A stretch of 64,000 nucleotides of DNA from GCA-003244245 sp035606945 (GCA_035606945.1 DATNDR010000123.1:1-64000); one strand, 5' to 3'; shown: positions 28,685-38,124, counted from the stretch's first letter. The notes: a model not told the origin generated them from the sequence alone. Translations and numbers: made by a program.

Positions 28685-29827
28685 ATGATGGCCCCCATGC
28701 ACGGGATCCAGCAGGTGGCCGATACGCAGGGCCGGTTGGCGTGGCTCGTCTCAGGGCACGAGCGGGTGCGTGAGCTGCTCGCCGATTCACGGCTGAGCCG
28801 GTCGCATCCCAATCCGGGGCACCCGGTGCGCCTCACCCAGCCAGGCCTGTTCGGAGGGCCGATCCCCGATCCGGAAGGCGAGTTGGCTGATCTGCAGCGG
28901 ATGCGCAAGCTGCTGACGCCCGCGCTGTCGCCCCGCCGGATGGAACGCCTTCGGCCGCGCGTCCAGGTGATCGTCGACGAGTTGCTCGACGAGCTGCACC
29001 ACAGTGGCCCGCCGGCTGATTTCCATGCCATCGTCGCTTTTCCGCTGCCGGCGTTGGTGGTGTGCGAGCTGCTCGGGGTGCCCGCGCACGATCGCGCAGA
29101 CTTCTGCCGGTGGCAGGTCGAGGCGAAGCAGGTCAGCAAGCCCGCAGTGGCCCGCGGGGGGCTGCAATCGCTATGGCGTTACCTGGGCACGCTGATCGAG
29201 CGTAAGCGCTGGGTGCCGGGCGAGGACGTCATCGCGGACCTGCTGCGCGCCGCGGAGATCGACCCGGCGCTGACCGATGACGGGATCGCCCACTTGGCCG
29301 CGGGGATCGTGTTCGCCGGGCACGCACCCGCCGTCGCGATCATCGATCGGGGCATGCTGCTGCTGCTGACGCATCACGATCAGCGCGAGGCGCTGCAACG
29401 GGACTCGGCTCTCGCCTCCTCAGCGGTGGAAGAGATCTTCCGCTTCGCCAGCCCGATCGAGCGCCAGCGGGCCGCTCGGCGTGGCGGCCTCACCCGGTAT
29501 GCCTCCGTCGATGTCGAGGTTGACGGCGTCACCATCCGCGCGGGAGACACCGTGATGTTCGCCGTCCAGGAGGCCAACGAAGACGAGACAGTGTTCCCCC
29601 ATCCGAAACGCTTCGACATCACCCGCGAGCGCATCCCCCACCTGTCCCTGAGCCACGGTGCACATTTCTGCCTGGGCGCACACCTGGCGCGGGTGAAACT
29701 GCAGTACTTGTTCGTCCGCCTGTTCGAGCGCTTCCCCACCCTGCGCCTTGCCGTACCCATCGAGGACATCCAGCCCATCCGCGAAGCTGTGGCCGGCGCG
29801 GTCAGCCGGTTACCCGTCACCTGGTAG
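28685..29827 (+). CDS. Cytochrome P450
   Basis: A 380-residue bacterial P450, slightly short. The heme region reads 'LSHGAHFCLGAHLAR', with the thiolate Cys at about residue 329. The ExxR of the K-helix is in 'VEEIFRF'. The I-helix, where most P450s have an acid-alcohol pair for oxygen activation, reads 'FAGHAPAVA', lacking both. This is seen in some biosynthetic P450s with unusual chemistry. A redox partner is not encoded nearby. ATG 28685 follows GAAAGG; the 3' end overlaps the convergent GNAT gene by 11 bases. Confidence 0.92.
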   Translation: MMAPMHGIQQVADTQGRLAWLVSGHERVRELLADSRLSRSHPNPGHPVRLTQPGLFGGPIPDPEGELADLQRMRKLLTPALSPRRMERLRPRVQVIVDELLDELHHSGPPADFHAIVAFPLPALVVCELLGVPAHDRADFCRWQVEAKQVSKPAVARGGLQSLWRYLGTLIERKRWVPGEDVIADLLRAAEIDPALTDDGIAHLAAGIVFAGHAPAVAIIDRGMLLLLTHHDQREALQRDSALASSAVEEIFRFASPIERQRAARRGGLTRYASVDVEVDGVTIRAGDTVMFAVQEANEDETVFPHPKRFDITRERIPHLSLSHGAHFCLGAHLARVKLQYLFVRLFERFPTLRLAVPIEDIQPIREAVAGAVSRLPVTW

Positions 29828-30380
29828 GCACGGTGGCCGGCGCGAAAGCCTCGTAGACGACCAGATCGAGCGGCTTGCCGTATTGGTCATCCAGGCGCCG
29901 GTCGCAGTAGGTCATGCCGGCTTTTTCCATGACGCGGCGGCTGGCCATGTGCTCCACCATCGTTTCCGCGACCACTCGGCGCATGTCGGGCGCGGCGAGC
30001 ACATGGGCGAGCAACGCCCGCAAGGCCTCGGTGGCGTATCCCCGGCCCCAACACGGTTCGACCACGGTATAGCCGACCCGGCCCGTGACGCAGTCGTCGT
30101 CGACGCTGCAACCGATCTCGCCGACGATCATGCGGTCGGATTTACGGATCATGAAGTAAGGACCGAACCGGCCGGGGCCTTGCGTTTCGACTACTGATTC
30201 CATCACTTCCAGTGAGAACGCGGACGGGTAGCCCGGCGCGAAGCTCAGCCCCCTTGGGATCCCGCCATCGAGGAGCATGCGCGCCACCGGTAGGTAGATC
30301 GGTCGCAAGACCAGCCGTGCGGCCTCGATCTGCTTCACCCTCGTAGGGTCCCACCAAACTGGGCTTGGCGTATCGCCCAC
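29817..30380 (-). CDS. GNAT-family N-acetyltransferase (RimJ/RimL-like)
   Basis: 187 residues. The start 'IEAARLVLRPI' and the acetyl-CoA loop 'WGRGYATEALRALL', followed by 'ASRRVMEKAGM', are typical of the RimJ/RimL branch that acetylates protein N-termini or small molecules. The substrate is not predictable. The gene converges with the P450 gene, overlapping it by 11 bases. Confidence 0.9.
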   Translation of the reverse strand: MGDTPSPVWWDPTRVKQIEAARLVLRPIYLPVARMLLDGGIPRGLSFAPGYPSAFSLEVMESVVETQGPGRFGPYFMIRKSDRMIVGEIGCSVDDDCVTGRVGYTVVEPCWGRGYATEALRALLAHVLAAPDMRRVVAETMVEHMASRRVMEKAGMTYCDRRLDDQYGKPLDLVVYEAFAPATVPTR

Positions 30381-30442
30381 TAACGCGGTCGACGAACGGG
30401 TAGTTACGCACCGAAGTGGGCCCCGGAGACAAGGAGCATGAG

Positions 30443-30622
30443 ATGGGTATCGAGGACCCCGACGCCGACGCGGCCGACCAGCGGCGTCCAGTGACCGATC
30501 TCCACGAAGACGACGAGGAACTGGGAGAATTCACGCAGACACCACTGGAAGCCGACCCGGCCGACTACGCCGAACAGCACCGCGTGGTTGCTTCCGCCGA
30601 CGAGGACGAACCGTTTGACTGA
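30443..30622 (+). CDS. Small acidic protein of unknown function
   Basis: 59 residues from ATG 30443, with AAGGAG seven bases upstream. It is strongly acidic (Asp/Glu-rich) with the segment 'LEADPADYAEQHRVV', which recurs in short actinobacterial hypothetical proteins. There are no membrane segments and no Cys. It stands alone, divergent from the GNAT gene. Confidence 0.7.
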   Translation: MGIEDPDADAADQRRPVTDLHEDDEELGEFTQTPLEADPADYAEQHRVVASADEDEPFD

Positions 30623-30736
30623 CCGTCAAGCCCCCAACCCAGAATCCCGGCGCGGGAACTATCCGGCAGCGGCGCACGACTATGCCTGGAGAGATCGGGA
30701 GCCGGAAAGATGGTCGATTGCAGGAAGGGGTGAGCG

Positions 30737-31435
30737 GTGGGCGGCGCAGAGTGGGTGCGCTGGGCTTTTGCCGCAATGTTCGCCGCGCTGACCGTCTATT
30801 ACGTGATCCGGCTGTTCGTGTCCGATCCCGGGACGTCGACCGGGCAAGGTGGCTGCGACCGGGGCGTGGATGTCTCGCGCGGGGTGATGAGTCTGGGCAT
30901 GGTCGTCATGCTGGTGCCGTGGATTGATCCATTACCTCGGCTGTGCTGGCAGCTGCTGTTCGGACTGGCGGCTGGGTACATCGCCGTCCGGCTGATCCGG
31001 CGCACCTTGCCCGCCACTGTGCTGTCGCCGGCCGGTCCCATGGCCGGACACCATGAGCTGCACCTGCTGGTCGGGGGTGTGGCCATGGTGTACATGTTCG
31101 CGGTGATGCCCGCAGGGCCGGACCTGCGTCTCCCGCAGGATCCGGGTGCGGGTGTCCCGCAGGACATGGCGGACCACATGGACATGGTGCAAGCGGGCTT
31201 CAGCGGGCTCGGGCTGTCCTTACTGACCTGGACGTTCGTCGGGTATTTCGTGGTGTTCGTGGTGCGGCTGGCTGCCCGGCTGGCCGTGCCGGTGAACACC
31301 TTGGCGGGGATGGCGGCCGGCGCGGCGCTGCCCGGTGGGGGACCGCGCGGTGTGGTGGTGTCGCCGCATCTGCTGGGTTCCACAGAGGTCGTCATGGGTA
31401 TCGGGATGAGCTACATGCTGCTGACGATGCTGTGA
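30737..31435 (+). CDS. DUF5134 polytopic membrane protein
   Basis: A 232-residue membrane protein with about six hydrophobic segments and conserved His and Met residues ('GPMAGHHELHLL', 'DMADHMDMVQAGFSG'), which suggest metal binding. It resembles DUF5134 proteins found beside copper genes. GTG 30737 follows GGAAGGGG. It is the first gene of a run with YcnI and CopC-CopD, so a copper role is likely but inferred. Confidence 0.8.
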   Translation: MGGAEWVRWAFAAMFAALTVYYVIRLFVSDPGTSTGQGGCDRGVDVSRGVMSLGMVVMLVPWIDPLPRLCWQLLFGLAAGYIAVRLIRRTLPATVLSPAGPMAGHHELHLLVGGVAMVYMFAVMPAGPDLRLPQDPGAGVPQDMADHMDMVQAGFSGLGLSLLTWTFVGYFVVFVVRLAARLAVPVNTLAGMAAGAALPGGGPRGVVVSPHLLGSTEVVMGIGMSYMLLTML

Positions 31436-31465
31436 TTGGCCGTGCCTACCTCAGGGAGCGTCATA

Positions 31466-32164
31466 ATGAAGATCAGTTGGTGGCTGGCCCGCCGGGTTGT
31501 TGCGGTCGGCGCGCTGGCCGCGTTCGCACTGATGACCCTCATCGGCACCGCGTGGGCACACGTCACCGCCAATCCCGGCACCGCCCAGCAAGGCGGGTAT
31601 ACCAAGGTATCCTTCCGGGTTCCCAATGAGCGGGACACCGCGTCGACAACCCAATTGGAAATCAATCTTCCCACTGATCACCCAATTGCCTCGGTGTCGA
31701 CCAGGCCTGTTCCCGGATGGACGGCAACCGCGCAGAAGACCAAGCTTGAGAAACCGATCAAAACTGATGACGGCGAGATCAGCGAAGTAGTTTCGAAGAT
31801 CACCTGGACCGGCGGCAAGATAACGCCTGGATCGTTCGAGGAGTTCGACGTATCCATGGGCCCGTTGCCGACCGACACTGACCAGCTGATCTTCAAGGCG
31901 TTGCAGACCTATGACAATGGGGAAGTGGTGCGGTGGATCGACACGGCGCCAGAAGGTGCTCCCGAACCGGAACACCCGGCGCCGGTGGTCAAGCTGACAC
32001 CGGCCAAGACGACCCAGGCAGCCGTGACTGCGGAGACGGGGACTGGCGACGGGCATTCCTCGACGGCCACCTGGGGTGTCGTGCTCGGCATCGTGGGGAT
32101 CGTGCTGGCCATCATCGGAATCATCGTGGGTCTGCTGAACCGGCGTAGCGCCACCGCTGGTTGA
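31466..32164 (+). CDS. YcnI-family copper-binding membrane protein (DUF1775)
   Basis: About 232 residues from ATG 31466 (AGGGAG upstream). The signal peptide ends at '...GTAWA', leaving an N-terminal His ('HVTANPG'), the Cu(II)-binding histidine of YcnI proteins. The beta-rich DUF1775 domain follows, then a C-terminal membrane helix ('WGVVLGIVGIVLAIIGIIVG') with a short basic end. YcnI proteins bind or chaperone copper outside the membrane. The stop overlaps the next start region. Confidence 0.92.
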   Translation: MKISWWLARRVVAVGALAAFALMTLIGTAWAHVTANPGTAQQGGYTKVSFRVPNERDTASTTQLEINLPTDHPIASVSTRPVPGWTATAQKTKLEKPIKTDDGEISEVVSKITWTGGKITPGSFEEFDVSMGPLPTDTDQLIFKALQTYDNGEVVRWIDTAPEGAPEPEHPAPVVKLTPAKTTQAAVTAETGTGDGHSSTATWGVVLGIVGIVLAIIGIIVGLLNRRSATAG

Positions 32165-33954
32165 GTTGCTCTGTGTTGTGCCGGCGAGTGCTGCGGGCTT
32201 GTGCAGTGACGGTGATCTGCGCGGTGCTCGTTGTACTCACCGGCACCGGGTCAGCCGCGGCCCATGCGGTGCTCATCGCGACTGAGCCCGGGCAGAGCGC
32301 GGTGGTTGCCACCATGCCGGCCACCGTGTCGCTGACCTTCAGCGAACCGGTGGTGGTAGCCCCGAGTGCGGTGCGAGTGTTCGGGCCCGAGGGTGCCGAA
32401 GTCGACGATGGTCATGCCACGCATCTCGGCAGTGCCGCTACGGTGGGCGTCCGGCTGGTTTCCGCCGGATCCCCAGGCACGTATACCGTCTCGTGGCGGG
32501 TGATCTCGGCAGACTCGCATCCGGTGGCGGGCGCTTTCACCTTCTCGGTGGGTCATCCCACACAGGCGGTTGCGCGGCCGCCGCCGACGGCCGCGCAACC
32601 GCCCGGCAGCGCACCCGTCGGCGTGATCTATGCCATCGTCCGGGCGGTGGCGTTCGCAACGTACGCCTTGCTGGTCGGGTCGATCGTCTTCACGCTGCTG
32701 TGCTGGCCCCAAGGGCTCACCCGTCGGGATTGCCGCCGCATCATGGTCGGTGGCTGGGCCGGCCTGCTGGCGACCACCATCGCGACTCTGCTGCTGCAAG
32801 GACCCTATGCCGGCGGGGTAGGCCTGGATCGACTTGCCGACCCGGACATCGTCTCCGAGACCTTGGCCAGCCGGCTGGGTACCGCGTTGACCGTCCGGCT
32901 GGCGCTGCTGGCGCTGGCGGGTGGTTACGTCGTGCTGTTGTGCGCCTGGCTCGGGCACCTCGCGCGGCGCGGCCGGGCCTGGTTCGGGATCGTAGGCGTG
33001 GTATTGGCGACCGGCCTCGCGGTGACCTGGGCTGCCGCGGACCACGCCTCGGTGGGGCTGCAACACCAGCTGGCACTGCCAGTTGACGTCTTGCACCTGC
33101 TGGCCATGGGGGTGTGGCTAGGCGGCCTGGTCACCCTGGTGGTCCTGTTGCGACCGCTGGGTATTACCGGGACCGCAGCGCCGGCGATGCCGCAGCACGC
33201 GGTGGTCCGCTTCTCTTCGATCGCGACCGGCTCCATCGCGATCCTCATCGGCACCGGGTGTTACCAGTCCTGGCGCCAGCTCGGCAGTTGGGCCGCGTTC
33301 AGTTCCACCGACTACGGCCGGCTGCTGCTCGTCAAGCTCGGAACCGTCGCGGTCATGCTCAGCGCCGCGTCGGTATCCCATCGATGGGTCAGCCGGCATC
33401 GGCAAGCACTGATCGGCGTCGGCGCAGCAACGCGCGCTGCCGGCGAGGCCACGGATGTGGGCGCGCGCCGCGCCGGCGTGCGGGGGGAGCGCAATCTGCG
33501 GCGAAGTGTGCTGGTGGAGGCCGCGCTCGGGGCACTCGTGCTCGGCGTCACCGCGCTGCTGGTCAACGCCGAGCCGGGCCGCACCGCGACGGCCGCAGCC
33601 ATCAAACCGCCGGCTTCCGGGCACCGGGTCATCAGTTATGACACCGGTGGCCCGGGCGGCCAGGGGAAACTTCTGGTGGACGTCGATCCGGCCGCTACCG
33701 GACCGAACAGGATCCACCTCACCGTGGAGGATCGCGACGGCACCCGGCATGACGTGGCCGAAGTGCGGACCGAGCTGACGCTGACCGCCCGGGCGCTCGG
33801 TCCCTTCACGGTGCCGCTGCAGCATGCTGAGCCGGGCGGGTATGACGCCAGCGGGGTCCAGCTGCCTTACCCCGGCGACTGGAAATTGTCGATCACCGTG
33901 CGAACCTCGGACATCGATGAGACGACGGTGACCGTACCGATCAACGTCCGCTGA
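32161..33954 (+). CDS. CopC-CopD fusion, copper transport/resistance membrane protein
   Basis: 597 residues. A signal peptide ends before 'HAVLIATEPGQSAVV', so the mature CopC domain begins with the copper-binding His; 'SADSHPVAGAFTFSV' holds another conserved site. From about residue 155 a CopD domain follows with around eight membrane segments, and then a C-terminal extracytoplasmic region. The likely role is copper import or periplasmic handling together with YcnI. The start is TTG 32161 overlapping the YcnI stop, or GTG 32173. Confidence 0.92.
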   Translation: MSCSVLCRRVLRACAVTVICAVLVVLTGTGSAAAHAVLIATEPGQSAVVATMPATVSLTFSEPVVVAPSAVRVFGPEGAEVDDGHATHLGSAATVGVRLVSAGSPGTYTVSWRVISADSHPVAGAFTFSVGHPTQAVARPPPTAAQPPGSAPVGVIYAIVRAVAFATYALLVGSIVFTLLCWPQGLTRRDCRRIMVGGWAGLLATTIATLLLQGPYAGGVGLDRLADPDIVSETLASRLGTALTVRLALLALAGGYVVLLCAWLGHLARRGRAWFGIVGVVLATGLAVTWAAADHASVGLQHQLALPVDVLHLLAMGVWLGGLVTLVVLLRPLGITGTAAPAMPQHAVVRFSSIATGSIAILIGTGCYQSWRQLGSWAAFSSTDYGRLLLVKLGTVAVMLSAASVSHRWVSRHRQALIGVGAATRAAGEATDVGARRAGVRGERNLRRSVLVEAALGALVLGVTALLVNAEPGRTATAAAIKPPASGHRVISYDTGGPGGQGKLLVDVDPAATGPNRIHLTVEDRDGTRHDVAEVRTELTLTARALGPFTVPLQHAEPGGYDASGVQLPYPGDWKLSITVRTSDIDETTVTVPINVR

Positions 33955-33960
33955 CCAGCA

Positions 33961-34560
33961 CTACGTGACCGGCCGGAAGCTCTCGACCACCCGGTTCACC
34001 GGCGGAAGAACAACCTTGGGATCGGAGTCCGCCACAGTGAACACCGCAATGGCGTAGTTGGCCGGGTTGTTCTCGACGGTAATCGCCAGGAACCGGATGC
34101 TGGTGTTCTTGTCGTTGGTCCCGACTCCACCGTAGACCAGAGCGGGCCGTGAGCCCACGGTCTTGGCTTCCGGTGGGATCACCTGGACATTCTTGTAGTG
34201 GCTGGCGACGTCCTGGAAGAATTGCGTGCCAGCGTTGGGTATCGGACCGGCGTGGCCGACGCCGAGGGTGATCACGGTGGCCTGGTCTGCGCTGGTCACC
34301 GTGGTGGTCCGGCCCTCCTGGGTGGTCGTCCACCCGGTCGGAAGCTCGAAGCCGTAATGGCCGGCTGTATTGACCACCTCGTTGGCGTCGCCCGCGCCGC
34401 CGCCGCCGACGACGCCGTTGAGTACCAAGGCGGTCACGCCGAGAACGATGGCGAGCACGAGGGCGACAACACCGATGAGCGAGGGAATCGGTCGGCTGCG
34501 CATCCGGTCTATCACGGGCATCCGGGCCAGCCAGGGCAGCTTGGAGATCAAGGTATTCAT
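33961..34560 (-). CDS. Membrane-anchored extracytoplasmic protein, PsbP/LpqN-like
   Basis: 199 residues. A short cytoplasmic part and one membrane helix ('IGVVALVLAIVLGVTALVL') precede an outer domain that begins 'GFELPTGWTTTQEGRTTTV' and ends 'VNRVVESFRPV', the layout of PsbP/LpqN-type domains. It probably lies outside the membrane; ligands are unknown. It converges with the copper operon, six bases apart. Confidence 0.7.
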   Translation of the reverse strand: MNTLISKLPWLARMPVIDRMRSRPIPSLIGVVALVLAIVLGVTALVLNGVVGGGGAGDANEVVNTAGHYGFELPTGWTTTQEGRTTTVTSADQATVITLGVGHAGPIPNAGTQFFQDVASHYKNVQVIPPEAKTVGSRPALVYGGVGTNDKNTSIRFLAITVENNPANYAIAVFTVADSDPKVVLPPVNRVVESFRPVT

Positions 34561-34600
34561 GAGGGCGCCGATCGTAGTGGGGACAGTGGGGTGGACATGC

Positions 34601-34637
34601 CAGCGGGGGCCGGCGCATTTCTCGCCGACCCCCGCTG
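34601..34637 (-). terminator. Hairpin downstream of the LAETG surface protein
   Basis: CAGCGGGGG and CCCCCGCTG pair, with an inner CGGCG/CGCCG stem and one mismatch. It lies about 30 bases beyond the stop of the LAETG protein, on its downstream side, before the next gene on that strand. Confidence 0.6.
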
Positions 34638-34664
34638 AAGGTTTACTCAGGTGCTGCTAGAAAC

Positions 34665-36119
34665 TCAGACGGTGTGCCTGCCAGCCCGGCGGCGGGTACC
34701 CGCCACGGTCAGCGCACCCAGTCCGGTGAGCAGGAAGCCACCGGCCAGCAGCCCGGCGACATCGGCACCGGTCTCAGCCAGCTCAGGACCCTTGCCGTGC
34801 TCTTCCTCGCCCTTGCCGTGCTCTTCACCCTTGTTGCCGTGGTCTTCGCCGTGCTCTTCACCCTTGTTGTGGTGGTGGTTGTCGTTGCCCTCGTTGGTCT
34901 CGTGGGCAAGAGTCTCGGACTGGCCGAGGACCACCAGCAGGACCCGGTTGAGCACGTCGAGGCGCAGGGCCTCCTGCGCGCTACCGGCGCCCTTGGGGTT
35001 GTGGAAGATGATCGACTTGCCCTGGTTGAGCAGCAAGCACAGGATCGCGGAGTCACCGCAGTGGTCGGGCAGAGCCAACCCGAACGGCGCGTCCAGCAGG
35101 TACGACGAGTGACCGTTGCTGTCGATACCCAGCAGGAACGAGTGACGCTCGGTGTCCGGCTTGTTCGACCTCGACTTCGACTCGGAGTGCACCGCCTCGA
35201 GTCCGAGCCCCTCGCACGGGGTGGTCAGTTTGTCGCGCTTGCCGATGCAGAGGTTCAGCAATTCGTTGGCGGAGTCGGCCTTGGTGTGGCCTTCTTTCTT
35301 GTCCCGCTCGGCGATGCCGAGGCCCTCGGCAACACCCAAGGACAGGATCCCGTTGCACTCGTAGGAGGCGGTGACGTCGTGGTCACGCCTGTCCTTGCCC
35401 TTACTGCCGAGGCACAGGGCCGCGACGCCACCGCGGGCTGCGGCGAGCGAGCTGTCGTGGTCCTCGGTAGCCACCGTGTTGTGGTAGAGCAGGCTCAGGC
35501 AGAGCAGCCCGCCGGTGGTGCCGCACAGCTTGAGAGCGTCACCGTTGTCGCCGGACCGGTTGTGGTCGCGGGAGTCAGCGCTGGATCCGATGAGCCTGCT
35601 GCCGCCCAAACCGAGTACGGTCGAGTCGGCGTGTGACTGCCCATTGTCCTCGATGGTCGCGTCGTACTTGGTGATGTCCAGCAGGCGGGACTTCAACAAG
35701 TCGACCTTGCCCACCTCGCCGGAAGCGTGGTCAGGCGGGTGAGGGTCATCGATCGCATCGCTGTTGGGGGTGTCATCGTGGCGCACGTCATCGCCGTGGG
35801 GCCCGTCACCGTTGTGGCCCTCGTGCTCGTGCGATCCGGTCAGACCTGGGCTGCCGTTACCGATGATGTCGCCGATGGCGGGAACAGGCAGGTTGCCGGG
35901 AGCAGGCAGGTCGCCGGGACCGGCTGGAGTGGGTGGCAGTGGGTTGGGGGGCGCCACCGGATCGCCAGGCATAGCCGGACCACCGGGGGTGCTCATGATC
36001 TGCTGCACTGAGTGGACCACCTGCGCCGAGGCAGCACCCGGCAGCAAAACCATCGCGGCTGCCGTGCCGGCGGCCATGAGAGCCAGGCGGCGATGCCTCC
36101 TGGGTGTGCGTGACGTCAT
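34665..36119 (-). CDS. Secreted, sortase-anchored (LAETG) surface protein
   Basis: 484 residues from ATG 36119; the open frame extends upstream but a signal peptide begins here ('RRHRRLALMAAGTAAAMVLL', cleavage after 'GAASA'). A Pro-rich region is followed by a His/Asp-rich segment, then a globular part with several Cys, then charged repeats ('GEEHGEDHGNKGEEHGKG'). The C-terminus has 'PELAETGADVAG', a hydrophobic helix and 'RRRAGRH', a complete wall-sorting signal of the LAxTG type used by class E sortases. A class E sortase is encoded at 39510-40322. Function unknown; His/Glu repeats suggest metal binding. Confidence 0.8.
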   Translation of the reverse strand: MTSRTPRRHRRLALMAAGTAAAMVLLPGAASAQVVHSVQQIMSTPGGPAMPGDPVAPPNPLPPTPAGPGDLPAPGNLPVPAIGDIIGNGSPGLTGSHEHEGHNGDGPHGDDVRHDDTPNSDAIDDPHPPDHASGEVGKVDLLKSRLLDITKYDATIEDNGQSHADSTVLGLGGSRLIGSSADSRDHNRSGDNGDALKLCGTTGGLLCLSLLYHNTVATEDHDSSLAAARGGVAALCLGSKGKDRRDHDVTASYECNGILSLGVAEGLGIAERDKKEGHTKADSANELLNLCIGKRDKLTTPCEGLGLEAVHSESKSRSNKPDTERHSFLLGIDSNGHSSYLLDAPFGLALPDHCGDSAILCLLLNQGKSIIFHNPKGAGSAQEALRLDVLNRVLLVVLGQSETLAHETNEGNDNHHHNKGEEHGEDHGNKGEEHGKGEEEHGKGPELAETGADVAGLLAGGFLLTGLGALTVAGTRRRAGRHTV

Positions 36120-36541
36120 GTTCCGGTGTTCCTCCTCGTTCGAGATCTCTCCGCGAGAGGGCGGTACGGCTGTCCCCCTCGGGTGCCGTGGATCCCTCGT
36201 ACCTGGCGATAAACACTGCGGAGTTCGCCCGGGGGGTGGGTGATCTCCGCGCATCCAGGTACCGGCTCAACGAGGTGGGAGTCGGCGCAGATACGACTGG
36301 TGGCACGACTGTGCCCCGAACGGTGAGTTGCGCCCTGATCGAAACGTTCTGGACGTGGCAGATTGCCGCGACGACGCTTGTTAACGGCGATTTGAACCAC
36401 CCAAGCGGGTAACCTAGCGTCACTTACTGTCACTGTGCGTTGCATGAGCCCGTCTCGGGGGCAACTCGACCGTTTTCGGCGCGAAGTGGCCAATGCCCCC
36501 GCACCGTGATCGGTCCCCGCCATGGTTGACTACCTGCCGTT
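36120..36541. other. Intergenic region with divergent promoters
   Basis: 422 bases between the LAETG protein gene and the divergent lipoprotein gene. I see no credible reading frame or RNA gene. It must contain promoters for both sides, but no clear -35/-10 pair stands out to me. Confidence 0.5.
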
Positions 36542-37108
36542 ATGTCACCAGCGCGCGGTCACAGGCCGATCATCGTGACGAGCGTGGGCGCCCTGCTCGC
36601 CGTCGCGGGGGTTGGCTGTAGTCATATAGCCATCGCTCCCGGCGCGCCCGAACCATCGGATGCCCAGCCGCCCGCTACCGTCGCTGCGGTGGCGCCACCG
36701 GCCCCGCAGCCGGCCGCCGATGGGCCGTGCAGTTACCTGCCGGCAGAGTCAGTACAAACGATCAACGGTGAGCGGGTCACCGCAGTACGGGTCTCGAAGA
36801 CAGCTACCCATCAGCCGTACCCGGCATGTTTCTTCCTCACCTACCACGATGCCGTGCAACTGCGAACCTGGATCGTGGTCGCCGGCCCCCAGACAGCCAG
36901 GGCGACCGTCGATGCGGCAGCTCCAGTGGCTACCTCTGATCTTGCCGAGCTACCCGGCGGATGGTCCGGCGGTTCGCAGCCGACCGCTGACGGAGCGGTA
37001 TTCGCGGTGGCTCGGCACGGCACCGCAGTCGTGATCACGACCAACCAGCAGCAGACGATCGGTGCTCGGCGGATCGCCGAGCAGGTAATAGCCACCCTGG
37101 GCCTGTAA
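36542..37108 (+). CDS. DUF2020 lipoprotein-like protein
   Basis: 188 residues. The N-terminal signal region ends 'AVAGVGCSH', a weak lipobox, so a lipid-anchored or secreted protein is likely. The mature part has 'CSYLPAESVQTINGERVTAV', 'YPACFFL' and 'GGWSGGSQPTADGAVFAVAR', which fit the actinobacterial DUF2020 family. The function of that family is unknown. ATG 36542. Confidence 0.8.
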   Translation: MSPARGHRPIIVTSVGALLAVAGVGCSHIAIAPGAPEPSDAQPPATVAAVAPPAPQPAADGPCSYLPAESVQTINGERVTAVRVSKTATHQPYPACFFLTYHDAVQLRTWIVVAGPQTARATVDAAAPVATSDLAELPGGWSGGSQPTADGAVFAVARHGTAVVITTNQQQTIGARRIAEQVIATLGL

Positions 37109-37189
37109 GAGGTCTCACCGACGTCCAATCGAGTAGCCGACTACTCGCCACGCGTTCAGGTTGCTCCTCTGCAACCCCTAGCGCCGTGG

Positions 37190-37489
37190 TCAGTCGTCGC
37201 CGCCCGGACGGTGGTGAGCGCGGACCACGCCGTTGCCGGTCGGCGAGCGGCCGGTGGCGACCTGGTCGCGGTACCGCCACGTCAATTGGTCATCGGGCCG
37301 GACAGCGAACCGCTTGGGTTTCGAGGACTGCCAGCGGTTGCGCACCACGGCGCCGGCGACTCCCAAGATCCCGAGCAACACGGTGACCACCCACGGCCAG
37401 TGGCCCCGGCCTCGCGCGGGGTGGGAGCGCGTAGCGTTCACCTCGTTCACATCCTTAACTTGTTTGTCCGGGGTCTCGTTCAGGGTCAC
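37190..37489 (-). CDS. Small single-pass membrane protein
   Basis: 99 residues with one hydrophobic segment ('WPWVVTVLLGILGVAGAVV', about residues 31-49) and a basic C-terminal half ('TWRYRDQVATGRSPTG'). Its place beside ppiA matches a small membrane protein gene in the related mycobacterial region, but I cannot show homology. It is divergent from ppiA. Confidence 0.6.
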   Translation of the reverse strand: MTLNETPDKQVKDVNEVNATRSHPARGRGHWPWVVTVLLGILGVAGAVVRNRWQSSKPKRFAVRPDDQLTWRYRDQVATGRSPTGNGVVRAHHRPGGDD

Positions 37490-37569
37490 TGCCAGCCTGC
37501 TCGATGACGTCGATCCCGAGGATCGTGCCTCTCCAGGCCTGTCCGCAACCCAAGCTGGGTGATGGCAGG

Positions 37570-38124
37570 ATGGGTCTGGTGACGCAACGGACGACGAACG
37601 CGCCTGGCGCCATCCTGCACACCAGCGCAGGCGACATCCGCCTGACCCTATTCGCGAACCACGCCCCGAAAACGGTGGCGAACTTCATCGGCCTTGCCGA
37701 GGGCACCAAGGACTATTCCCAGCGCAACGCCAAAGGCGAGCTGTCCGGGCCGTTCTACGACGGGGCACTGTTCCATCGGGTGATCGCGGACTTCATGATC
37801 CAAGGTGGTGACCCGACCGGTACCGGCAGGGGCGGGCCGGGGTACCGGTTCGGTGATGAAACCCATCCCGACCTGAAGTTCGATCGGCCGTACCTGCTGG
37901 CGATGGCCAATGCGGGTCCGAACACGAACGGTTCGCAGTTCTTCATCACCGTGCGCCCCACGATGCATCTCAACCGCAAGCACACCATCTTTGGCGAGGT
38001 GGCTGACCAGCAGTCCCGCTCCGTGGTCGATGCCATTGCACGGACCCCGACGCGAGGGGACCGGCCAGTGGACAACATCGTGATCGAGCGAGTAACTGTT
38101 GTCATACCCCGGCCGGCTCAATGA
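37570..38124 (+). CDS. ppiA: Peptidyl-prolyl cis-trans isomerase, cyclophilin type
   Basis: A 184-residue cyclophilin with 'FHRVIADFMIQGGDPTGTG', 'NTNGSQFFIT' and 'LNRKHTIFGEV', which carry the catalytic Arg and proline-binding pocket. There is no signal peptide, so it is cytoplasmic. ATG 37570 is chosen because the frame upstream is poorly conserved in type. The stop overlaps the rhomboid start (ATGA at 38121-38124). Confidence 0.95.
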   Translation: MGLVTQRTTNAPGAILHTSAGDIRLTLFANHAPKTVANFIGLAEGTKDYSQRNAKGELSGPFYDGALFHRVIADFMIQGGDPTGTGRGGPGYRFGDETHPDLKFDRPYLLAMANAGPNTNGSQFFITVRPTMHLNRKHTIFGEVADQQSRSVVDAIARTPTRGDRPVDNIVIERVTVVIPRPAQ

